Below are positions 1 to 11,500 of a DNA stretch of 64,000 bases, one piece after another. How positions within the stretch are numbered: the first letter of the stretch is position 1; every line of letters starts with the position of its first letter. The translations under genes were made by a program, and so were the position numbers. The DNA lies in NCBI GenBank assembly GCA_029834535.1, contig JAQMWT010000200.1, positions 62,001-126,000 of the forward strand. The letters run 5' to 3'. This DNA comes from Chrysophaeum taylorii. Lineage: Eukaryota > Sar > Pelagophyceae > Pelagomonadales > Pelagomonadaceae. Under the pieces are notes generated by a model. The model did not search any database and was not told the origin of the DNA. It was given only the letters and a program-made list of their open reading frames with translations.

Positions 1-287
1 GGGATCCAACGCTGCCGCTCAGTCACATCGTCAAACCTTTATTAGCCCAACAACATTAGTCACAATAGAATCTCATCATCCCTACGGCCACTCTCACTAT
101 TCGCCTTCGGATCAATCATTGGGCTGCTGCACAATCCCCGACGGCCTGGCCCATGATCCCTATACTGTTGCTATCAGTTAGACCGCCTCGTTCTACTACG
201 AGGATCCCCCCCCCAGGGCCAAGCCACTTAGGATTTATCCACCGGCACGCACCGTCCCCTATCTCACCAGTCACTGAACACTTTTAT
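1..287. other. Left edge, no gene seen
   Basis: No reading frame here looks coding. The segment holds a run of ten C at about 207-216 and is probably the 3' flank of the minus-strand methyltransferase gene that ends at 288. Confidence 0.4.
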
Positions 288-1256
288 TCACTCGGATTCG
301 GGGGTGTGTTGTTGTTGTTTTTTTTTCTCGCATTTGAGGACCGCGCAGTACGAACCTTCGCGGCGCACCTCGACGTGGTCAAAGCCTGCCTCTATGGCGA
401 GGTCCTCGAGCTCGGAAAGATCGAAGAAGCGGAAGCCGGTCGGGCGATTCGACGACGAGGTCCCGAGGGCGCCCGTGAGAAAGGTGGTGGCAAAGAACTT
501 ACCGCCTTCGGGGGTGAGGGCCCTGTGGATCTCGGCGAGGGCGTCCTCGAGGCGAGGCCAGCAATGCATGGCGGCGCCGGCGTGGATCGCGTCGACGGAC
601 GACGTCTGAAAAGGGAGCTGGGCTGCGTCGACGCGGACGAGGTCGGGAAGTCTCGAATCGATGCGGCGGCGGGTCTCGAGGAGCATCGCCTCGCTGTAAT
701 CGGCGGCGATGATCCGAGTCTCCGGCAGCTGCTTCAAGAACCGGCGCGTCATAAGACCGGTGCCGCAAGAGAGGTCGACGAGGACCCCAACGTCCCCGAA
801 GAACTCCTTGGCTTCGGCAAACTCCTTGTCGGGGCCCGGGAAGCCGTTGCGCTCAAAATTCTGGCGCCAGCCTCGTTCGTAGAGGAACGCGGTGAGCGGC
901 GAACGGAACGTGTCGGTTTGGACTCGTACCGACGGCGACCGCGCGAGGAACCGCCGCAACGAAACCCCTAGGTCTTCGAAACTCGGGGGTTGTTGCTTGG
1001 GGTCGACGAGGTCGAGGTAAGCGTTCTGCTTGGTGCCGTAGACGGCTGTCGGCGAGACGAAGGTGGTCTCGGGGTCGCCGCCAACCATGCGCAGCGTCCG
1101 TTCCAAAAAGGGTGATTTGGTGACGGGGTCGGCGAGGACGGGATCGCGCACTCCAACGAACAACGACCGGAGCGTTTCCTTGGGGGCAACGACGGCGGTG
1201 AGGGCGCGCGCCGTGCTCGAGACGACGACGAAGAAGACGAGCCACCTCATCACCAT
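288..1256 (-). CDS. SAM-dependent methyltransferase, probably plastid or secretory targeted
   Basis: A 322-residue class I methyltransferase. Motif I is clear at about residue 155 (VDLSCGTGLMTR), followed by an acidic motif II (IIAADYSEAML) and the post-motif segment with VRVDAAQLPF and ALTPEGGKFF, the layout of UbiE/COQ5-type and plant plastid-localised methyltransferases. The first 20 residues are hydrophobic and fit a signal or plastid-targeting leader. The substrate cannot be read from the sequence. The start is the ATG at 1256; a second ATG two codons inside is an alternative. It is divergent from the helicase gene with only 35 nt between start codons, so the two probably share a promoter. 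Family assignment is firm, function is not. Confidence 0.85.
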   Translation of the reverse strand: MVMRWLVFFVVVSSTARALTAVVAPKETLRSLFVGVRDPVLADPVTKSPFLERTLRMVGGDPETTFVSPTAVYGTKQNAYLDLVDPKQQPPSFEDLGVSLRRFLARSPSVRVQTDTFRSPLTAFLYERGWRQNFERNGFPGPDKEFAEAKEFFGDVGVLVDLSCGTGLMTRRFLKQLPETRIIAADYSEAMLLETRRRIDSRLPDLVRVDAAQLPFQTSSVDAIHAGAAMHCWPRLEDALAEIHRALTPEGGKFFATTFLTGALGTSSSNRPTGFRFFDLSELEDLAIEAGFDHVEVRREGSYCAVLKCEKKKQQQHTPESE

Positions 1257-1291
1257 TCTAACGGATACTCCTCCTCAACGGACGACGAGGG
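1257..1291. promoter_or_regulatory. 35-nt bidirectional promoter interval
   Basis: Only 35 nt separate the start codons of the divergent methyltransferase and helicase genes. Promoter elements and 5' UTRs must lie here or inside the opposing coding sequence. No TATA box is visible. Confidence 0.5.
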
Positions 1292-2698
1292 ATGAGCGAC
1301 GACAACAACACCTGGGAGGCCCTGGGGGTCCACCCAAAGCTGAGCGAAGCGTGCCTCGCGCTCGGGTGGTCGAAACCGACCCCGATCCAGGAGCAAGCAA
1401 TCCCCCTCGGAATCGAGGGCCGCGATGTCATCGGACTCGCCGAGACGGGGAGCGGTAAGACCGGGGCCTTTGCCGTGCCCGTGATTCACCGGCTCCTCGA
1501 CAAGCCCCGGCGGCTATACGCGGCGGTGCTCGCGCCGACCCGCGAGCTCGCCTTCCAGATCCTCGAAGTATTCCAAGGCCTCGGCGCGGGCCTTGGGCTC
1601 CGAGCCGTCGGCGTCGTGGGCGGCGTCGATATGGTCGACCAGGCGGTCGCTCTCGCGAAGTATCCTCACGTCGTCGTGGCGACGCCCGGACGGCTCGTCG
1701 ACCACCTCCAGAATACCAAGGGGTTTTCGCTGCGGTCGACGCAGTGTCTGGTGATGGACGAAGCCGACAGGATGCTTTCTATGGACTTTGAGAAGGAGCT
1801 GGACGCGATTCTCCAATCGACGAACGAGGACCGGCTGACGATGCTGTTTTCGGCGACGATGACCAGCAAGGTCCAAAAACTCCAGCGCGCCTCGCTCTCG
1901 AACCCAAAGCGCGTCGAAGTTTCGGACAAATACAAAGCGCCGGCAAAGCTGTCGCAGTTCTACCTCTTTGTTCCCGCGAAATTCAAGGACTGCTACCTCG
2001 CCGAGATCCTCTCGGCGCACGCGGGCGAGCTCGCGCTCGTCTTTGCCGCGACCTGCTCGGGCGCCACAAAGCTCGCCTTGGCCCTGCGCCGCCTCGACTT
2101 TTCCGCGGTCTGCCTCCACGGCCAGATGTCCCAGCCCAAGCGCCTCGGAGCGCTCAACAAGTTCAAGGCGCGCCACGCGACCGTCTTGGTGGCTACCGAC
2201 GTCGCCGCCCGCGGCCTCGACATTCCCGCGGTCGACCTGGTGGTCAACTACGACATCCCGAACCATCTCAAGGAGTACATTCACAGGGTCGGCCGCACGG
2301 CCCGCGCCGGCAAGCCGGGAAAGGCCATCGCTTTTGTCACGCAGTACGACGTCGAGCTCTACCAGCGGCTCGAGCATCTCATCGGCCGCAAGCTTCCCGC
2401 CTGCTCGGTCGAGGAGAACGACGCCCTCCGCTGGCACGAGAGGGTCACGCAGGCTCAGAGACAAGCGACCATCGACCTCCGTGAGTTCGAGGAGGACAGC
2501 CGGAGTAAAAACAAGAAGCGCCGCCGCCGCCACAAGGGCCAGGACGACTTTGACGACGACGACGACGAAGAGGCGGCCGTGGCGGACAAGAAGCAGAACG
2601 ACATCTTCGGCCTCGAGGACGACGCCAAACCCCACACAACCTCAAAGAAGAAGAAGAAGAAGAAGGTGAAGTTTTTCACCAACCGAAAACGACACTAA
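1292..2698 (+). CDS. DEAD-box RNA helicase, DDX47/Rrp3 type
   Basis: A 468-residue DEAD-box ATPase with all motifs in order: Q motif (KPTPIQEQAIP), motif I AETGSGKT at about residue 50, PTREL, TPGR, motif II DEAD (VMDEADRML), motif III SAT, then the second RecA domain with VATDVAARGLDIP and HRVGRTARAG. The motif set and length best fit the DDX47/Rrp3 group, nucleolar helicases needed for 18S rRNA maturation. The C-terminal tail (about residues 395-468) is Lys-rich with an acidic run and looks like a nuclear or nucleolar localisation region. There is no intron. The stop lies 39 nt before the first copia insertion. DDX47 rather than another DEAD subfamily is a family-resemblance judgement. Confidence 0.93.
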   Translation: MSDDNNTWEALGVHPKLSEACLALGWSKPTPIQEQAIPLGIEGRDVIGLAETGSGKTGAFAVPVIHRLLDKPRRLYAAVLAPTRELAFQILEVFQGLGAGLGLRAVGVVGGVDMVDQAVALAKYPHVVVATPGRLVDHLQNTKGFSLRSTQCLVMDEADRMLSMDFEKELDAILQSTNEDRLTMLFSATMTSKVQKLQRASLSNPKRVEVSDKYKAPAKLSQFYLFVPAKFKDCYLAEILSAHAGELALVFAATCSGATKLALALRRLDFSAVCLHGQMSQPKRLGALNKFKARHATVLVATDVAARGLDIPAVDLVVNYDIPNHLKEYIHRVGRTARAGKPGKAIAFVTQYDVELYQRLEHLIGRKLPACSVEENDALRWHERVTQAQRQATIDLREFEEDSRSKNKKRRRRHKGQDDFDDDDDEEAAVADKKQNDIFGLEDDAKPHTTSKKKKKKKVKFFTNRKRH

Positions 2699-2737
2699 CC
2701 CCTTCTTCGTCTTCGAGGTTGTTTTATGGTACAGAAC

Positions 2738-3098
2738 TGTGAGGGAGCTATGACACTTACCCCTGCACCACGTATCCAGTATCCTTACCAGGGTCGGATA
2801 AGAAAGTTCGTACGAGCCGTTAACTATGTTTCAGTTTGTACTAAGACATACTCAACGGATCGCTGAGCTATGTTCATTTGTACTCAAGCAGTATGTGCCG
2901 CCACGCCGCGAGATCGTCGCGATGGACCTAGTCCCCATAGTAAAGTCGGCATCCTTTCGTCCCCTCACGCAAAAAAAGGAAAAAGCCCACGCGTTGTAGG
3001 ACCCGTCGTTGCGGCGCGGGCTAGTCTCGTTTTCTTATCCGACCCTACCTTACGTCTTTCTCTTATCGCTAGTCTAACGCCTCATACCATTCGTAACA
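2738..3098 (+). repeat. Left LTR of copia copy 1, interrupted by a small TIR element
   Basis: Starts TGTGAGGGAGC and ends TTCGTAACA, matching the right LTR (8293-8388) and the LTR cores of copia copy 3. Without the 259-bp insertion and its 6-bp duplication it is 96 bp long. Confidence 0.9.
2789..3047. mobile_element. MITE-like element inside the left LTR
   Basis: A 259-bp segment absent from all other LTR copies in the window. It is bounded by a perfect 16-bp terminal inverted repeat (AGGGTCGGATAAGAAA at 2790-2805; its complement at 3031-3046) and by a CCTTAC duplication (2783-2788 and 3048-3053). It has no coding capacity, which makes it a non-autonomous DNA transposon. The superfamily is undetermined. 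The exact end base and duplication length (5 or 6 bp) are ambiguous by one base. Confidence 0.88.
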
Positions 3099-3111
3099 TG
3101 GTAGCAGCTGG
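3099..3111 (+). other. Primer-binding site of copia copy 1
   Basis: TGGTAGCAGCTGG starts directly after the LTR. TGGTAKCAG at this place is typical of priming by the 3' end of initiator tRNA-Met in copia elements. Copy 3 has a related sequence at 31278. Confidence 0.7.
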
Positions 3112-3209
3112 TGTCCGTCACGGTCGCACGACTGCTTCACTTCACGGACAACGGCGACTCCTCCTCGGCTTCAGTTCATTGCTACGTGTTCGGTTCGTTA
3201 TCGTTTATC

Positions 3210-6200
3210 ATGTCCTCGATCGAAATTAAGGGTAGCAAGCTTTCGCAAAAACTCGATGCCTTCAGTGGTGAGCGACATCTTTTTCACCAATGGACCCGGC
3301 GCCTGGAAAACATGATCATTTCCACCGGTGATCGCATTATCTTGACCACTGACACTTGGACTAGCATTTCCGCTTCTGGCTGCTCTGAAGAAGAATTTGG
3401 TCTCAAGCAGCAACGCTGGTACAGTGCACTCTTCATGGCACTACCAATGCGTGATACTGATCGTGCGGATATCCGTGAAAACCGCGATATGAACTTCACG
3501 CGGCTTTACAAGCGCATTACTGATGTTAAAATGGGTCATGGAGATCGTGTCGCTCAGTCTGCAATTGCTTCACTGCATTCCTTGGTGTGCAACAACATCG
3601 ATGAACTTGAGTCTTTTCTTAACAAGCTCATCACTGGTGTTCAAGTTGCTCGGCATCATCAAGATTTCTTCCCTGACGCAAGTGCATTGCAGTTGCTTCA
3701 AACGAAAGAAAATCCCCGACTCGCTATTGTCTAAGGATCTCATTGCACTTGATCCTAAACTGCGCACATATGATGGTTTCGTTGATCGCCACCACAGTAA
3801 AGTTTTTGATTATCTTCAGACCAAGTCTGCGCATGTCCATGCTACGTTCCGTGAAAGTCCCCGTCATCGTGAACGTTCCAACTTTTACGGTCGCCATCCT
3901 TCTGATAAGTACTTTCATCGCCTCAATGCTTTGCGCTCTCAACAACGTTCTAGCCCACGCCCCTCTTTTCGATCATCATTCCGTCACCCACCTTCATCTT
4001 CACGAGGTTTTCATCGCAAGCGCCAACGCCATACTGATCTTTGTCACTTTTGTGGTATTCCTGGCCATCACCAGAAAGATTGTCATAAGCGCCAGCGCTA
4101 TTTGCTCTCACAAGCTACCGCCCGCCCACGGCATCAACACCAATACCCACGTCGGTTGCATTCCCAATACCCACCTCGGTCCACTCCCCAATACCCACCT
4201 AGGCCCCATCCACCCTTCTACCAACACCATCTTTTCACCCCCAATCCACCCTTGCCACCATCTCAATCCTCTCCGCCGCTTCTTGCGTTGCCACCCTCCA
4301 CCACGCCCTCTGTCCCGCCTCCCACCGCTGTCACCCTTCCTGACCCATCCCTTTCTGCACCCACCTACCCGTCCTACAATTTCCACCTTCTTTCCATCTC
4401 CCCCTCCATTCACCAAGTCCTTTCCTCCACCAACGCCCTTACCGCTCTGCTCACCGCTCGTGAGCGCGACTACCTTCACAGCACCAACCTTCGTCTCGTT
4501 GTCTATGATACTGGCGCCAACGTCAGCCTTTTTAATTCTCCCGCTGGCTTCACTGACCTTGACAACACTCAACAGCATTCCATCACTTCTGCTATCGGCA
4601 CTGGCTCTGTTTACGGTTCTGGCACTGCTCACTTAACGTTCCCTTCAATTGGTCCTCTTGACAATCGTGGTCTTCCTTCTCCTGCACCCACTCTTTCCGC
4701 CCCTCATGGTATACATGTCGCGTTCCCGCATACCCTCATCTCTCCTGGCCTTGGTGACAAACGGATTCTTTCGGATCATTCCCTTGAACAAGTTGGTTAC
4801 GATTGCCACACCATTCAGGCCGTTGGCCCTGCTTATCCGCAACGTATTTTACGTCACCGCCAAACGCATCACGTTATTCCCCTGCTTCGTCGCTGTGGTC
4901 TTCTTTTGATCGTCTGTTGGATCGGCAATACGACCGCTGCGCCCTACGCGGACTACGTTTCACCTTTTGTGGCATTTTCTTCTTCCCCTCGTGTCCATGA
5001 TCCTTGTTCGTTTCCCGCTGTGTCTCAACGCACACAACTAACTTTCGATCTTTGGCATGCTCGTCTTGGTCATTATAGTCCTGCCTATCTTCGACGTTTG
5101 TCTTCTCTTGTTGTTGGCGCACCGTTCTTCCCGAGCTCCGCGTCGCTTTCTTTTTGTCCTGCTTGTGCTCTCGGTAAAATGCATGCTGCGCATGTTGGCC
5201 AACGTAAAGCTCATGCTTCCACTTCGTCTCCTTCCTCCGAGCCTTTGTCTCGTCCACGTGCCGTTGCGCCCTACCTTATTATCCACGCCGATCTCATGTT
5301 TGCTGGCGTCCCATCCTACATATATCAAGATCGCGCGATCCTCACGTTTGTCGATGATCATACGCGCCGCCGCACGCGTTACTTTGCTCCACGACACGAT
5401 GCCCTTACGAACGCTCGTCAACTCGAACTTTTTCTGTCTACCGTGGTTCGCCCATTCGGATATCGCGTTGCCCTCATCTACACCGATCGTGACCGCTCTC
5501 TTATGGGCCAATTCGAAACCTTCTGTCTGGGCAACAATATTGCGCTTCGGCGCGCTCCGGCAGCACAGTCCAAAACTTCACAGGCTCACGCTTTTTCCGG
5601 TGTTGTGGAACGCTCTCATCGCGCAACCGCGGATATTACTCGCACTCTTTTGGTACATGCGCACCGTCCACCTGATTTTTGGCGTTGGGCCATGGAAACG
5701 GCTGACTTCATCTCTGAGCGTATGCCAAATGCCTCTAATTCTGGATATATGACGCCATATGAAATGCTACATGAAACACTCCCGCGTGTCGATTTTCTTC
5801 GTGTTTGGGGCAGTCCTGCTGCAATTCTTACTGGCGACAAATGGCCTACCAAAGCTATAACCGATATCTTCATTGGGTATCCCTCTGCAGGCCCTGGATA
5901 TCGCATATTGCTTCAACGCCCCACAGGTCCTGTCATCCACACCTCGATTGATGTTGTTTTTGACGAAAATTTCGCTCTACGTAAGTCACTGTCCACCCAA
6001 CCCCTTCCTCCGTCTCTCGTGGATTCTCGTTTTCCTGACTTGTTTTATTACGACCCTCGTCTATCTTCGGCCGTAGCCCCAATATCGTCTGTTTTTGATG
6101 CTCCGGAGCCGGCCTTATCGGGACTGATCACCCCAGAGTCACTGCCTACACTGTTACCGGCCAATACGAAACGTGCACCATTACGTCGTGCCAAACGGGG

Positions 6201-8116
6201 CCGACCGCGCAAAGTCGACCAACGCGCGTTACAACAACCAACAAACTTCTTTACGGGCCATGTTTCATCCTGTCACAATGTATATACGGGCCATTCTGAT
6301 GTTGATACGGGCCATTCTGATGTCGATACGGGCCATTCTGTTTCCTCTGTCGCTTCTGTTTCCCCCTGTAACTCTTTGTATGTCTCTTCTGTTAGCTTTC
6401 GTTTGTTAGTTCATTATGTCTTCCTTCCCCTTTGTTTAGCTAACACCCTTGTTGATCCTCATGCACACGTTTATTACTCTGCTTCCGAAGAAACGTCCCA
6501 GTATTCAGACATTGACGAAACTACTATCACTTCCACCCATTTACGTGAAGCTTTAGCTCCGACCAATCCTGAGCGTCCTGGCCGGTTGCAAGCCATCGCT
6601 AAAGAATACAGCTCTCTTGGTCAACTTGGTTGTTGGGATGTGATTCGCCTCCCTCAGACTTTTTCTGGCAACATTTGTACCCTCAAGTGGATCCTCCGCA
6701 AGAAGTATGACTCTGGCCGCTTCAAATCGTACAAGGCTCGCCTTGTCGTCCGCGGTTACACCCAGGTTCACGGCATTGATTATCATGACACCTACTCACC
6801 GGTTGCCAACATCGTCACGATCCGTTTCTTTCTGACCTTTGTCGCTGTTCATGACTGGGATTTGCACAAGTTGGATGTTAGCTCCGCTTTTATTCAAGCT
6901 CCCATTGACGAAGACATCTATGTCTGGCCACCCGAAGGCTATGCTCCTCGCCAACCCACCGATGGTTTCAAAATCGTTTACAAGCTCCGTCGCTCTTGGT
7001 ATGGTTGCAAACAAGCTTGTCGCAATTGGTGGCTTTATTTGGAACGCTTCCTTCTCAATGATTGTGGCTTCGTCCGCGGATCTGGTGACACTTGCCATTA
7101 CAAGCTCGTGCTCAATTCTACCGTGGTCCTCCGTCTCGTTTTGGTCGTTGATGATCTTCTTGTGGCGCACCCTCCTCATTGCATTGGCCATTACCAAGCC
7201 TTTTTCCTCCGTTTCCGAGCTTTCACTGACGTCAATGAACTCGATCTCACCTCTTACGTTGGTCTTCGCATTACGCGTGATCGCCCTCAGAAAACCCTCA
7301 CTCTTGACCAATCCCATGCTATCCGTGAAATCCTTACCGAACATCGCTTCATCAACAGTAAACCCGAACTCACTCCCGCTCCCAAAGGTCTTCATCTTTC
7401 TGCGGCTGATTGTCCTACTCCTGGTTCTCCGGATCACATTTTCATGGCACGCATCCCTTTTCGCCGTATTGTTGGCTGTGTCCTCTTCATCTCCATCATG
7501 ACTCGTCCTGATATCACTTGGTCCGTCAATCAGTGTGCGCGTTTTTCCCACAATCCTGGTAAACCCCACTGGCATGCTTTATCCCACACTCTGCGTTATC
7601 TCAACGGTACTCAGGATCTTGCCCTTATTCTTGGTCGCGATTCTACCCTTCATCTCTGTGGTTATTCCGACTCCAGCTGGGCCGACGACCCTGATGACCG
7701 CCACTCTACAACTGGTTTTTGCTTCCTTCTCGCGGGCTCTATGATAGCCTACTGCTCCCGCTCGCAATACTTACTTGCTCGCTCTTCTTTTGAAGCTGAA
7801 TTGCTTGCTCTTTACGCTGCTACTGCGGAGCTCTCTTGGCTTCTCAAACTTTTTGATGACTTTGATCTCCCTCGTCACACAGTCCCAATGTATGTTGATA
7901 ATAGCACCACCGTCACCCAAGTTCGTCTCCAATGTCTCACACGGCGGGCGCACCCGCCATATTGACATTCGCTTTTACAGTACCGCCGAATATCATCGCG
8001 ACCACATCATTGATCTCAAGCACATACCCCGCCTTCACAATCTTAGCGACATTTTCACCCGCAGTACGGAAGCTCCTTCCTTCCTCCGGCTTCGTGCTCG
8101 TTACCTCACTTCGTGA
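3210..8116 (+). pseudogene. copia copy 1 gag-pol, broken by two frameshifts
   Basis: Gag begins at the ATG at 3210 and is open to 3734. The continuation lies in another frame from about 3690, so a one-base shift near 3700 splits Gag. The long frame then gives a CCHC knuckle (CHFCGIPGHHQKDC), a protease DTGAN site, the HHCC and D,D,E residues of integrase (about 5040-5770), reverse transcriptase with VVDD at its active site (about 6640-7200) and RNase H (about 7650-8110). A 4-base duplication near 7942 (GGGC relative to copy 3) shifts the last 50 residues out of frame. A 21-bp tandem repeat at 6285-6341 sits between integrase and RT. Whether the Gag shift is mutation or programmed +1 shifting cannot be decided here; mutation is more likely. 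Confidence 0.85.
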
Positions 8117-8190
8117 TCTTCGCCCTGATCTCTGTTGTTTTTCTTTCTTGCCACAATGCCTTTATGACATCTTCGTCAAAGCTTCTCCTC

Positions 8191-8292
8191 TGTGAGCGTC
8201 TCACTTCCCCCTTTTTCCTTTTCCTTCTTTTTCAGCACCTGTGTGAGGACCTCACTTCCCCCTTTTTCCTTTTCCTTCTTTTCCAGCACCTG
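8191..8292 (+). repeat. Two tandem 51-bp units abutting the right LTR core
   Basis: Units 8191-8241 and 8242-8292 each start TGTGAG, carry a CTCACTTCCCCC plus T/C-rich tract and end CAGCACCTG, directly before the LTR core. The same unit forms the first 51 bp of the LTR in copia copy 3, so it is an LTR-derived unit that varies in number. Confidence 0.85.
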
Positions 8293-8388
8293 TGTGAGGA
8301 AGCTATGACACTTACCCCTGCACCACGTATCCAGTATCCTTACGTCTTTCTCTTATGGCTAGTCTAACGCCTCATACCATTCGTAAGA
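8293..8388 (+). repeat. Right LTR (core) of copia copy 1
   Basis: A 96-bp copy starting TGTGAGGAAGC and ending TTCGTAAGA. The last residues differ from the left LTR (AACA). It is followed by the AGAAC target duplication. Confidence 0.88.
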
Positions 8389-8401
8389 AGAACGATGTAT
8401 G

Positions 8402-8513
8402 CACCAGCCTGTCCCAGTGACACGTCACTGACACACCACGCACGCGCCACGTCGCCTGTCCTGACACTAGGTCACATGCCACGTTCACTTCATACACACA
8501 TGACACTCATGCG
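8402..8513 (+). repeat. Left LTR of copia copy 2
   Basis: Starts CACCAGCCTG and ends CTCATGCG; matches 12511-12622 over its whole length by eye. Confidence 0.85.
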
Positions 8514-8530
8514 GTTATGAGGCCCATGCT
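8514..8530 (+). other. Candidate half-tRNA-Met primer-binding site
   Basis: GTTATGAGGCCCATGC follows the left LTR. Its complement ends CATAAC(C), like the anticodon stem-loop of a Met tRNA. Drosophila copia primes from a 5' half of initiator tRNA-Met ending at this place, so a similar mechanism is inferred. Confidence 0.45.
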
Positions 8531-8572
8531 CTTCGTGTTCTAGCACGACGCTACCACTTGCGCACGAGTGTC

Positions 8573-11500
8573 ATGTCGGCCACCGAGCTCAAGGACGCAC
8601 GGAAGCGCCTGCCGGAAATCGTCAACCGGCTCCGCACTTTCACCCCCGAGGATGATGCGGTGGAGGACGCGACGCACCTGCGCCATATCGAACAGGACGT
8701 CGCGGACTACGCCCCGTTCCTGGCTGACACCACCGGCTCCATCCAGCTCCCACCGCCGACGCCCGAAGCCGACCAGTTCCTGCTCTGCCTCCTGCGCCGC
8801 GGCACCGCGGCGGAGGCGCAGCGCATTGTCGACCGCTGCCAGACTGGTGCCGACGCTTTGGACCGCCTACGTCAGCGCTTCGCCTTCAACAGCAAGACCG
8901 AACTCCGCCAGCATCTACACGATCTGTCCTTCGTCTCGTTCGGCACACCCGACCTTTACCTCGCGGCCTTCGAACGCAACATCGTGGCCCTTGAGGCACT
9001 GGGCGACACCTTCACCGACACGGATCGCATGCTCTACTTCCTCGAGGGCCTCAAGGGTCCCAAAGGAGGGGACGACCTAGCGGAGGCCCACCGTCTTCTC
9101 GCGATTGAATCCGCCCGGACCGGCACATCGTACGACACCTTCATTCAGGTCTTCACCCTGTACTGCCGCAACGCCGATATCAACCGCGGCAACTCTCGCG
9201 CACGCGCCCGCCAGACCGCCGCGCAAACTGCTGCCCCGCCCGGCAACTCTCGCGCACGCGCCCGCCAGACCGCCGCGCAAACTGCTGCTCCGCCCGGCCG
9301 CACCAGGCTCAACTACGACTCCCGTCCGGACTGGACCCCAGTCCCGTTCTGCAGCAAGTGCTACGGGCTCTTTCACACAGCCCGCATATGCCCTGCCGAC
9401 ATCACGAGCCGTATGCCGTGCGGATTCTGCCGCTACCCCACCCACACCACCGACAACTGCGCGCTCAAGCCTCCCGGCTGGCAGCCCGGAGACGTCCTCT
9501 CGATCCGCGACCTCCGCAAGTTGAGGGCTCTCCGCTCCCGGGACTGGTCCCCCGCCCGCCAGGCCACACCGCCCCACGCCCCGCAGGCACCTGAGCCTGC
9601 GCCGGCCGATGCCGCGGCCGCCCGCCGCACCACTGACGCCTGTCGAACCGGCTACACCATCGGCGCGCGCGCCTTTATGGCGCGCGGCATCGAGCCACCG
9701 TTGGTCTATCTCAGCACCCTTCACCTGATGTTGACGTTGCTCTTCGTAGCCGCCGGGGCTTTGCTCGGTCTCTGCCTCGACGGCCGTGTTGCGCTGCCCG
9801 CTCTCCTCCTCGTCCCCGGCCTTGCATGCGTCGTCCGCACTGTCTCATTCCCGACCCTGTGCAGCACCACGGCGCGGGCAACCCGTGCCCGCGCGGCACC
9901 ACCCGACGACTACGAGGAATGGCTCGTCGACTCCGCCTGCGACAACCACACGCGGCCCGAGTACAGCACGGTGGTCTCCTACACGAAGACGTGGCTGTCC
10001 TGGCTCCCGGGCGGCTTCTTCGACGGTGGACGCCACAGCCACGCTGTCAGTGGACACGTCATCGAGAACGTCACGCTCCAGACTACGGACGGCCACATCG
10101 ACGTCACCATCGCTGCAGCCATTACGCCCTCGCTCCCGCGGCTCTTCTCGGTCGCCCAGTTCGACAAGAGCGGGGGGCGCTTCATCAGCGGGTCGCGCCC
10201 TCGCCTCGAGACGAGCGACGGCAAGATCATCCCCCTCATCAAGCGAGGACAGGACTACGTGCTCATCACCCGGCGCACGGGGACCGAACCGGCGACGGCC
10301 GGCCCTGCGGCCGTCACCGCCGCGGCCCCCGCCGCCCCCCGCACGGGGACCGAACCGGCGGCGGCCGGCACTGCGGCCGTCACCGCCGCGGCCCCCGCCG
10401 CCGCCGCCGTAGCCGCCGCCGCCGCCGCCGCCGCTGCCGGTCGCCGGCTCGCGCCGCGCGCTGTCTATGGCTCGGCTTTCGTCTCCTCCCTCGTCGCGAC
10501 CGTGGTCTTGGCCGGCGCTATGGCTGCTGTGACGTCGTGCCATGCCGTTGGGGCGGCAATGCTGCAGCACCCGAGCGCACGGCCGGTCGACCCGGTCCTC
10601 ATGCCGGGCCTCCTGCAGCACCTGAGCGCACGGCCGGTCGACCCGGTCCTCATGCCGGGCCTCCGCCTTGACGACGTCTGCGCCCATCAGATGCTCGGCC
10701 ACGCCAGCGCTGATCGCCGGGACGCCCCGCTACCGGGCTTGTTCGACGACGATCAGGACCCTGCCCTTTGGCACGAGACGCCGCCCTCGACCTTCGTCTT
10801 CGACTACGGACCCCCCGACCCGACGGCCCCCCGATCCCTTCGGGAGGCCCGTGGCCGCCCGGACGCGCCTGGCTGGACGGTGGCCGTCCTCACGGAACAC
10901 GGCGCCTTCTTCCAATTCGAGGCCATCCGCGTTGTAGCCACCCGCGACGTCTCTGATGACGCCGTTGTCGTCGGCTGCATTACCGCCCTCGCCGTCAAGC
11001 GCGATGGCACGCAGAAGGCTCGCTTCTCCTACGACGGGGATCAAGCCAAACGGACCGAGACTGCGCATGCGCTCGCCGTCCCGGAGGACCACGACGATGC
11101 GCCTTGTACCGTCACTGCGGTTTCACCCTCGTACGCGTCGCCATGCGCTGACAACCATGCCGTGCTCGTCTTCGTGGCCGTCTGCACCCGCTACGGCTAT
11201 GTCGCCTGCGCTGGGGACGCACGGTGCGCCTACCTCCACTCTCACCCACTCCTGCCTCATGAGCGCCGCCACATGCGCCCACCTCGCCACATCGGCGACT
11301 ACATGGCCGACCTTCCTCCAGACCAACGATACGACCCGGCTCGGTCGCTGTGGCTCACGCTCAAGCCTGTCTACGACCAGCCCCATGCGGGCCGCCAGTG
11401 GTATGAGACGTTCGTCGAGTACCTCGGCCTTCTTGGCTTCCTCGAATCGCCGTACCACCCCTGCTTCTTCTACCGCTATGAAGATACTGGGCCGCCGACG

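Larger units (their letters stand above)
2738..8388 (+). mobile_element. Ty1/copia retrotransposon, copy 1
   Basis: A nearly complete element flanked by a 5-bp target duplication AGAAC (2733-2737 and 8389-8393). It has LTRs of 96 bp (the left one enlarged to 361 bp by another insertion), a primer-binding site directly after the left LTR and gag-protease-integrase-RT-RNase H order, which defines Ty1/copia. It is less GC-rich than the host genes. The insertion point lies one base before the ancestral ATG of the downstream glycosyltransferase-like gene. Two frameshifts break its coding region. Confidence 0.93.

Noticed and set aside
3523-3734. Programmed +1 frameshift in copia copy 1 Gag
   Set aside because: The break falls before the zinc knuckle, within Gag rather than at the gag/pol border, and the element has a second plain frameshift near 7942; mutation is simpler.
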